This document shows positions 44,605-64,000 of a stretch of DNA of 64,000 nucleotides, in pieces. The notes beneath the pieces are model-generated. The model was not told the DNA's origin and ran no database searches. It saw nothing but the letters and a program-made list of their open reading frames with translations. Positions within the stretch are counted from its first letter, which is position 1. Each line of letters opens with the position of its first letter. The position numbers and the translations under genes are program-made. This DNA comes from Erpetoichthys calabaricus (Eukaryota; Chordata; Cladistia; Polypteriformes; Polypteridae). The stretch spans positions 1,642,823 through 1,706,822 of the forward strand of contig NC_041401.2 of assembly GCF_900747795.2 (NCBI RefSeq). Reading direction: 5' to 3'.

Positions 44605-45459
44605 TCTCAAATGTTCTAAAATGCCTTGCATGGTTCTAAGGTTCTAAAATGGCCACTGACAACAAACTAAAGGTTTCATACAAAGGTATCCACTAAGAGA
44701 GCAAACTGGATCCAAGCAGCGGACGGCCCAAATGAAGGCCTGCACAAGAGGAGAAGGACATGAGAGTGCGCAGTGTGAAGGTTCCAGAGCAGGATGCTTT
44801 CCTAGTGACACATGAAAGTCACAATTCCTCAGCCAAAAAATCAAACACCACAATGCAAACAAAAGGGGGGCCTAACATGGACCACTGAACCACACTGACA
44901 TCACATATCAACTCGTATCATAGCCAACGGGTTGCAAGATGGCAGTGCCCAGGAAGTTTTTGGGGGGGGACGGACAACTTAAAACAGCAAACATTTGACA
45001 GTGAAGTTCTGAGGAAACAAAAATGAAGTGCAAAAGAAAAAAAATCCTATTGAGAAAATCATAAGAATGTACACATGATGATAAACTTGAACTTGGATCT
45101 CAAGGTCTGGTCACAATGGAGGGAAACCTGGGAAGTCCAAGCCAGGGGGTCGTCTGATTGGTCTCCGGAACTAAGCCAGGAGGAGCCAAGCACTAGACGA
45201 GACCACCACACAGGCAGAATCAGATGACCCAGAGAGAGCCCGAAGCCCACGAGACAAAAGCCAAAGGGTGCACAGAGAAGGGGGGGGGGGTCACACCAAC
45301 TACTAAGCGTTACATTTTTTAGATATTTACAAACTTTACATTTTTTTTTTTTTTTTTTTTAGCTTTATATGGTTCTTTTTTAAATGGACCTTAAGAGTTC
45401 TGCACAGTGTTGTGTCAAACAAGTGCAATGGTCAAAGATCCCACTGTCATACGGCACTG
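44605..45459. other. Intergenic spacer between KIAA2012 and SUMO1
   Basis: No gene recognised. It has a G-run at 45281-45290 and a T-run of 21 at 45340-45360, shortly beyond the inferred SUMO1 poly(A) site. Confidence 0.45.
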
Positions 45460-46630
45460 AATCTTTTTTTACCGGTTTTATTTAGAAAAAAAAGTTTTAC
45501 AAGCTATCAGAAATTATTTTTCACATGTGAAAATTTAACAAATGTAAAATCAAGAGCCCCAGAAAAACATGGAAGAAAAAAAAAAAAAAAAAAGTAAAAA
45601 AAAAAAAAAAAAAAACAAACCACGACGAGTGCCTTTTGCTTTGAGACGTCCACAATAATGCCACGAGAGCAGGCCCGCCCACCCACCCACCCACGGTCAA
45701 CTACATGCACCACACTGGCGGCCAAGGGGAGAGGCGGCAGAATCAGCAGCACTCCGGGGCGCCTCCAGGAAGGCACGCTCCGGCTGGCACACACTCCGGC
45801 CTCGGGCACACTACCTAAAGACACTGAGCTCCACACCTTCAATGGGTTTAACTGGATATGGGGACGGGGGGGGGGGGGGGAACGGGTTGGTTTCGGGTTA
45901 GGGGACAAAAGGGGAAAAAAAAAAAAACACAGAGAGGCTCCAAGGCTGAACTGGCTCAGCGCTACACCTCAGGGGAGCCCCCAGCCTCGCATTAGTGTCC
46001 ATGGGAGGTCCGCTGGCAACTTTAGTCCGCCACCTTTTCCACTGCCTACTACTTTACAGGTGGGTGTCATGTGGTCTGTTCCCATCAAAGCACAGCAGCG
46101 GAGCCCTGTTAAAACAGAACCTTTGGTGGCAGCGTCATGCGAGAAATCAGTGCAGCGGGTGGATACCACAACTCTGGGGATGGCGTCTCGTCACAGACCA
46201 TGTGACCTCTCATCACTCTCTATTACCAGTGGCCTGCAGCGAGGAGATAAAGGGAGGAGTAAACGGAGTTGCCGATGTATTTTAAACAATTATGGGGAAA
46301 AGTGCAGTGTGTCCGGGGCACGGTGTGTGTGTGTGTGTGTGTGTGTATCAGAGGGGCAGGGCTCACTGTCCAAGTCACATAAAAATAGAAGTGGGCTGAT
46401 CCATCCATTCCTTTAACACTCCAACTCCCACCCCCCCAACCCACCATATGCCTTGCGCCATTTCCAGTTGTCCCCAAGAGTTGGGGAAGGGTTGGGGGGG
46501 GGGTACAGGGAGTCGTCTAACTAAAAGGAGCTCCTCTAAACCGGGTGGCTCAGGCTTATGTCTAAGAAAACCAAAAAAAAAAAAAAAATTTAAAATAAAA
46601 AAAGGCAAGAAAACCAAAAACAATAAAAGT
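45460..46630 (-). other. sumo1: SUMO1 3' untranslated region (inferred)
   Basis: Sequence from the stop codon down to the first minus-strand AATAAA (45477-45482), about 1.15 kb, a length typical for vertebrate SUMO1. It contains a CA/TG dinucleotide run (46325-46346), a C/G run of 15 (45866-45880) and A-runs on the plus strand at 45574-45592 and 45598-45615 that would be oligo-U in the mRNA. The limits are inferred. Confidence 0.5.
45477..45482 (-). terminator. sumo1: Candidate SUMO1 poly(A) signal
   Basis: AATAAA on the minus strand (TTTATT on the plus strand), the first canonical signal I find downstream of the SUMO1 stop codon. Confidence 0.5.
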
Positions 46631-60561
<13,931 letters not shown>

Positions 60562-61096
60562 CTGCAAAAAAGAACAAGAGAAAGGCGTCTGAGCTGTCAA
60601 GGATGCATCAACTTCATCCCATGTGAAGCCGACCGCGCTCGGCCCACGTCACGGCAGGCTACCCAGAAGAATACAAGAGCAGCAGCTGCTGCGTCACTTC
60701 AGAATAATGAGACACTATCTGGGGATCAAATGTGGACTTTTCACACTTCTGCCATCCAAGAGAAGATACTGCAGCATCAAAGCCAGATCTGCCAGGCTGC
60801 AGGAGAGTTTTTACCTCCAAGCTGTTAAGACTCCTTAACACCAGGCTGCCCCCTGGGACCTTCCACAAGGCCTCAACCAGCTCTAAAAACAGAACTTTTA
60901 TACATGTGAACCACTTTCCTGTAAAGACGAGTGTGCAGGTAGAGAAGAACTGAAAATCTCATACTGACCTTTAAGGATTTTGAGACACTTGATATTCTTC
61001 TGCTGTGAAACATTCTGACCTGTCATTGTTTACACGTCTTAAATAACTATTATCATACACTGATCATTTCTGTATTATCTATTTATTTATTTATTC

Positions 61097-61880
61097 ACAA
61101 GGGGGGCTCTGCCCCCTGCTCGCTTCGCTCGCCTACCCCCGACGTTGCGTATCCTGAAATACATTAGTCGAGCTTGTTCGTCTTGGAGCCGTGCCCGCTT
61201 TGCATGCGGCATTTCAGACGCGCGTTGTAGGCGCCTGCGTTCATTGATTTTATCCAGGCGGGCTCGTGTTTGTATATCCGTCAGTCGAGCTCGTTCGTTT
61301 TGAACCCATGCCTGCTTTGCTTGCACAGTTTCAAACGCGCGTTGCAGGCGCCTGCGTTCATTGATCTTATCTAGGTGGTCTCGTGTTTGTATTGTTGAGC
61401 TGTATTGTGTTTGAATTCGGTGTAAAGCGTTCAGCGGTTTGTACAATCCCAAGCAGCATATTATTCCTAACTTCACTCCGCAGTAGTGCCACTCACAATA
61501 TGGCGGGTGATGCCTGCGCCTTCCGTAGTAGTGCCACTCACAATATGGCGCTCACGCCTGCACCTTCCGTACTATCATTGTGGACCTGTGGGGCTGCCGT
61601 AGCCTCTTCCGTTTGAATCTGGGCTGCAGCGCAGAGTCCTCTTTTTTGTATGGCTGTGTCGTTAGCTATGGGCGTGTTGTTGCTTCATTTCTCATTCGTG
61701 TCAGTTGAGCTGTTTCGTTTTTGGGCGGTGACTCCTTCGTTCGCGGTGGATAAGACTTCACGTGCGGTTTATGAGACACGCGCTGTACGCGCCTGCGCAG
61801 TATGTCTCATGGTCCCATCGCCGTGTACCTGCGTCCATGCCATCCGGTTTACCATTCTCAGTTAGTAATATGGATTATAT
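61097..61880 (-). mobile_element. Helitron-like fragment with repeat-bearing coding region
   Basis: The minus-strand 3' end carries GAGCGAAGCGAGCAGGGGGC and a second hairpin GGGGGC-AGA-GCCCCC, then CTTG. Upstream, 61087-61476 (minus) codes for an Arg-rich peptide with a 39-residue unit repeated twice (LDKINERRRLQRA...), like the RxRRAxE repeats near the N-terminus of vertebrate Helitron proteins. Farther right, GTAGTGCCACTCACAATATG is repeated. The 5' end is unclear. Confidence 0.6.
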
Positions 61881-61885
61881 TATAC

Positions 61886-62078
61886 ATCTTAGGGCGGAGT
61901 GGTGGCACTGAGGCTAGGGATCTGCACTGGCAATCAGAAGTTTGCCGGTTCGAATCCCGTAAATGCCAATAGGGACTCTGCTCTGTTGGGCCCTTGAGCA
62001 AGGCCCTTAACCTGCAATTGCTGAGCACTTTGAGTAGTGAGAAAAGCGCTATATAAATGCAAAGAATTATTATCTTAC
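61886..62078 (+). mobile_element. tRNA-type SINE with AAAAGCGCTATATAAAT tail
   Basis: GGCGGAGTGGTGGCACTGAG (box A region), GCCGGTTCGAATCCCG (box B, close to a real tRNA), GGGCCCTTGAGCAAGGCCCT, TGAGTAGTGAGAAAAGCGCT and an ATT-type tail. A third SINE head joined to the common tail. Confidence 0.88.
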
Positions 62079-62559
62079 ACATCAATGTTGTTGCTACTTC
62101 TTTACCTTGTCTTTGCACAATGTCTTGTGTTTTAATTTTTAACTTTAAATTTTAATTCTATTGTTAATTTATTATTTGCACATCACGTTGTTACACTGTG
62201 GACCCTGGGGCTTCGCAATTTCGTCTTATCTGTATACTTGTATATGGTTGAGATGACAATAAAGTTCACTTTGACTTTGTAGTGGGCCTGCAGGTCAGAG
62301 CCAAGGGGCAGACCGAGAGATGCAACTGGACTAAAAGTAAATTCAGACTTTGGTTGTAAATGAGAAAAAAAAAGTGAAGTTTAATGTCAAGTCTTACAGG
62401 TGGTAAAGTATCAGAGTGAATTAGGAGGCGTGAAAGGTCACACAGCAAGTGTTCCTGATGCCCATCACTGAAGCCAACTGCCGTTCCAAATATGATTAAG
62501 GAGAGTCACTTCACTGTAGTGGCGGAAATGTGGAGCCATAGAATAACAGCGATGGCAAA

Positions 62560-63297
62560 TTCTTTCACTAGCAAATTGAATTAGATGAAATTTAATGTCA
62601 GTAAATGTAAAGAATTACACATAGGAAGTAAAAATGTTTGAATACACAATGGGCAGTAGGAAAATCGAGAGTACACCTTATGAGAAGATTTAGGAGTCAT
62701 AGTGGACTCTAAGCTATCGACTTCCCGACAGTGTTCAGAAGCCATTAAGAAGGCTAACAGAAAGTCAGGCTATATAGCGCCTTGATGTGTGGAGTACAAG
62801 TCACAGGAGATTCTGCTCAAGTTTTATAACACACTGGTGAGGCCTCATCTGGAGTCCTGGGTGCAGTTTGGTCTCCATCTTTCGGCTGCTCCCGTTAAGG
62901 GTAGCCACAGCGGATCATCTTCTTTCATGGCCATAAAGACTAGAAAAGCACTAGAAAAGGTCCAGAGAAGAGCGACAAGGTTGATTCAGGGCTCTAGGGG
63001 ATGAGTTATGAGGAAAGATTAAAAGAGCTGAGCCTTTATAATTTAATCAAAAGAAGATGAATAGGAGACCTGACTGAAGTGTTTAAAATTATGAAGTGAA
63101 TTAGTCCAGTGGATCGAGACAGTGATTTTAAAATGAGTTCATCAAGAACACAGGGACACAGTAGGAAACGTCATACAAACATTAAGTTTTTATTTACACA
63201 AAGAACAATAGACACTTGGAGTAAGCTACCAAGTTTGTGTGGTGGACAGTAAGACTTTAGGGACTTTCAAAATTCGACTTATTGTTTTCTTGGAAGA
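62560..63297 (+). mobile_element. LINE 3' end, CR1-like
   Basis: Decayed reverse transcriptase C-terminus: LGVIVDSKLS-type words, ILLKFYNTLVRPHLES, LEKVQRRATRLIQG, SYEERLKELSLYNLI, GDLTEVFKIMK and a HSRKRHTNIKF end, typical of CR1. Interrupted at 62877-62928 by a 50-bp foreign piece and truncated at the right by the Helitron end at 63298. Confidence 0.8.
62877..62928 (-). mobile_element. RTE-like fragment inside the CR1-like LINE
   Basis: CTTTCGGCTGCTCCCGTTAA and CCACAGCGGATCATCTTCTT match the terminal 50 bp of the RTE-like element at 47785-47840 (CTTTCGGCTACTTCAGTTAG, CCACAGTGGATCATCTTG). It represents an extremely short insertion or the end piece of a shared short element. Confidence 0.65.
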
Positions 63298-64000
63298 CTA
63301 GGGGGTTCTGTCCCCTGCTCACTTCACTCGCCAACCCCCGTGAGGGCCCTACGCACTCGTCATATCCCAGATCTGCCACTTGCAATGAATCGAGCTGTGC
63401 TTTTGGATAAACACGAATATCAACTCTGTCTTTGATATCTCAGTCTCTCAAAACTTATTATCACTGACAATTTGTCACATGTTGGTTTATTATATATGCG
63501 CGTGTGATCTTTCGGATTCATACAGAAAACCAAGAAAACTCCTCTGTCCATGTTTTTCAGATATATTTTGTGTAAAGTACGATACTTTTGGACGTATGGA
63601 TTTGTTTCCATTATTGGCTGTATAATTTCTAGCACATCCGATCATTTAACTCTTTTGATTCTTTGTTCCATCGCTTCTCCATGATCATAAATATAAACCT
63701 GACCAAATTGTGGTTTCTTTGAAATTAAACTTGTAGTAGCTTTAATTGTTGCGGGTCCACAGACTCTCATAGTGTATGGTCCTGAATCGTGTAAATCTAC
63801 GTTTTCAGCATTGAATGATGCAAACAGATTATTGTAGATTTGAATATTTTGCCTGTATTGTTTGTGGATTTCACTTTCACCAAATAAATCTTTTAATTCT
63901 CACGGGTAGGGCTCTTCATTGGGGAAGAAACTCTACTTTTTCCTGATGGCAACATGAATTAGACGATCTACAAGTCACTGACTTAAAGTTTAAAGCCAAA
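63298..64000 (-). mobile_element. Helitron, 3' end and part of the Rep/helicase polyprotein
   Basis: On the minus strand the element ends with a hairpin (GGGG-ACAGAA-CCCC) and CTAG at 63298-63301, with host A next to it. Reading leftward from the window edge the minus strand codes for NLFASFNAENVDLHDSGPYT, MRVCGPATIKATTSLI, FGQVYIYDHGEAMEQRI, then NPYVQKYRTLHKIY and RIYNKPTCDKLSVII (63420-63635), the region around the Helitron_like_N domain. The Rep and helicase domains that should follow are missing before the 3' end, so the copy is internally deleted. It extends beyond the window. Confidence 0.8.

Larger units (their letters stand above)
60600..62282 (+). mobile_element. LINE 3' part, split by Helitron and SINE insertions
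   Basis: 60600-61096 has decayed coding for the end of a non-LTR element (RYCSIKARSARLQESFYLQA, VKTP) and its A/T-rich 3' UTR. The sequence seems to resume at about 62080 and ends near 62282 with CGCAATTTCGTCTTATCTGT and GACAATAAAGTTCACTTTGA, a well-known fish LINE tail. The pieces between are a Helitron fragment and a SINE. The joining of the two parts is inferred. Confidence 0.65.

Noticed and set aside
45658-46416. 252-codon open frame on the plus strand near the SUMO1 end
   Set aside because: It runs antisense through the inferred SUMO1 3' UTR, includes poly-A, poly-G and TG runs, and resembles no protein.

Overview
This window comes from a vertebrate nuclear genome, almost certainly a fish. 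Genes have introns with GT/AG splice sites, mRNAs end in AATAAA signals, and the spaces between genes are full of fish-type SINEs, LINE 3' ends, Tc1/mariner elements and Helitrons. The constant recurrence of a TATATAGCGCCTTT tail motif and the style of the tRNA-derived SINEs make me guess an early ray-finned fish such as a bichir or reedfish. That species guess is recall and inference, not proof.

Three protein genes are supported. FZD7 (Frizzled-7, a single coding exon) lies at 15186-16847 on the plus strand. The orthologue of human KIAA2012 lies at 27897-38660 on the plus strand: I resolve 24 coding exons that stay in phase and predict about 1369 residues. SUMO1 is on the minus strand, with exons 5 to 2 at 46631-60561; exon 1 was not found and is probably beyond the right edge. 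The order and orientation FZD7 > KIAA2012 > < SUMO1 matches my recollection of human 2q33.1, so this is a conserved synteny block. The three genes share no obvious pathway: FZD7 is a Wnt receptor, KIAA2012 is a poorly known coiled-coil protein whose promoter here carries a near-consensus RFX X-box (a hallmark of cilia genes), and SUMO1 is the ubiquitin-like modifier.

Layout: 1-14.2 kb is gene-free and consists largely of decayed tandem repeats plus a few ordinary-complexity segments that could be FZD7 enhancers. 14.2-17.3 kb is the FZD7 promoter, gene and poly(A) site. 17.3-27.3 kb is intergenic, with G-runs, a 51-bp higher-order satellite, several repeat arrays and a cluster of CTCF-like cores. 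27.3-38.8 kb is KIAA2012, whose introns hold decayed minisatellites. 38.8-45.4 kb is the tail-to-tail spacer with SINEs, a clean non-autonomous Helitron and a foldback element. 45.4-60.6 kb is SUMO1, whose long introns are packed with LINE ends, a SINE with a perfect target duplication, a mariner and a Tc1. 60.6-64 kb is a nest of LINE, Helitron and SINE pieces ending inside a Helitron coding region.

The points most worth a second look are a one-base insertion in SUMO1 exon 2 (sequence error or true frameshift), the X-box at the KIAA2012 promoter, the three-variant 51-bp satellite built on a retroposon tail motif, the CTCF-like cluster between FZD7 and KIAA2012, and a family of Helitrons with readable ends. 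I saw no RNA gene, CRISPR array, retrovirus or operon-type system.
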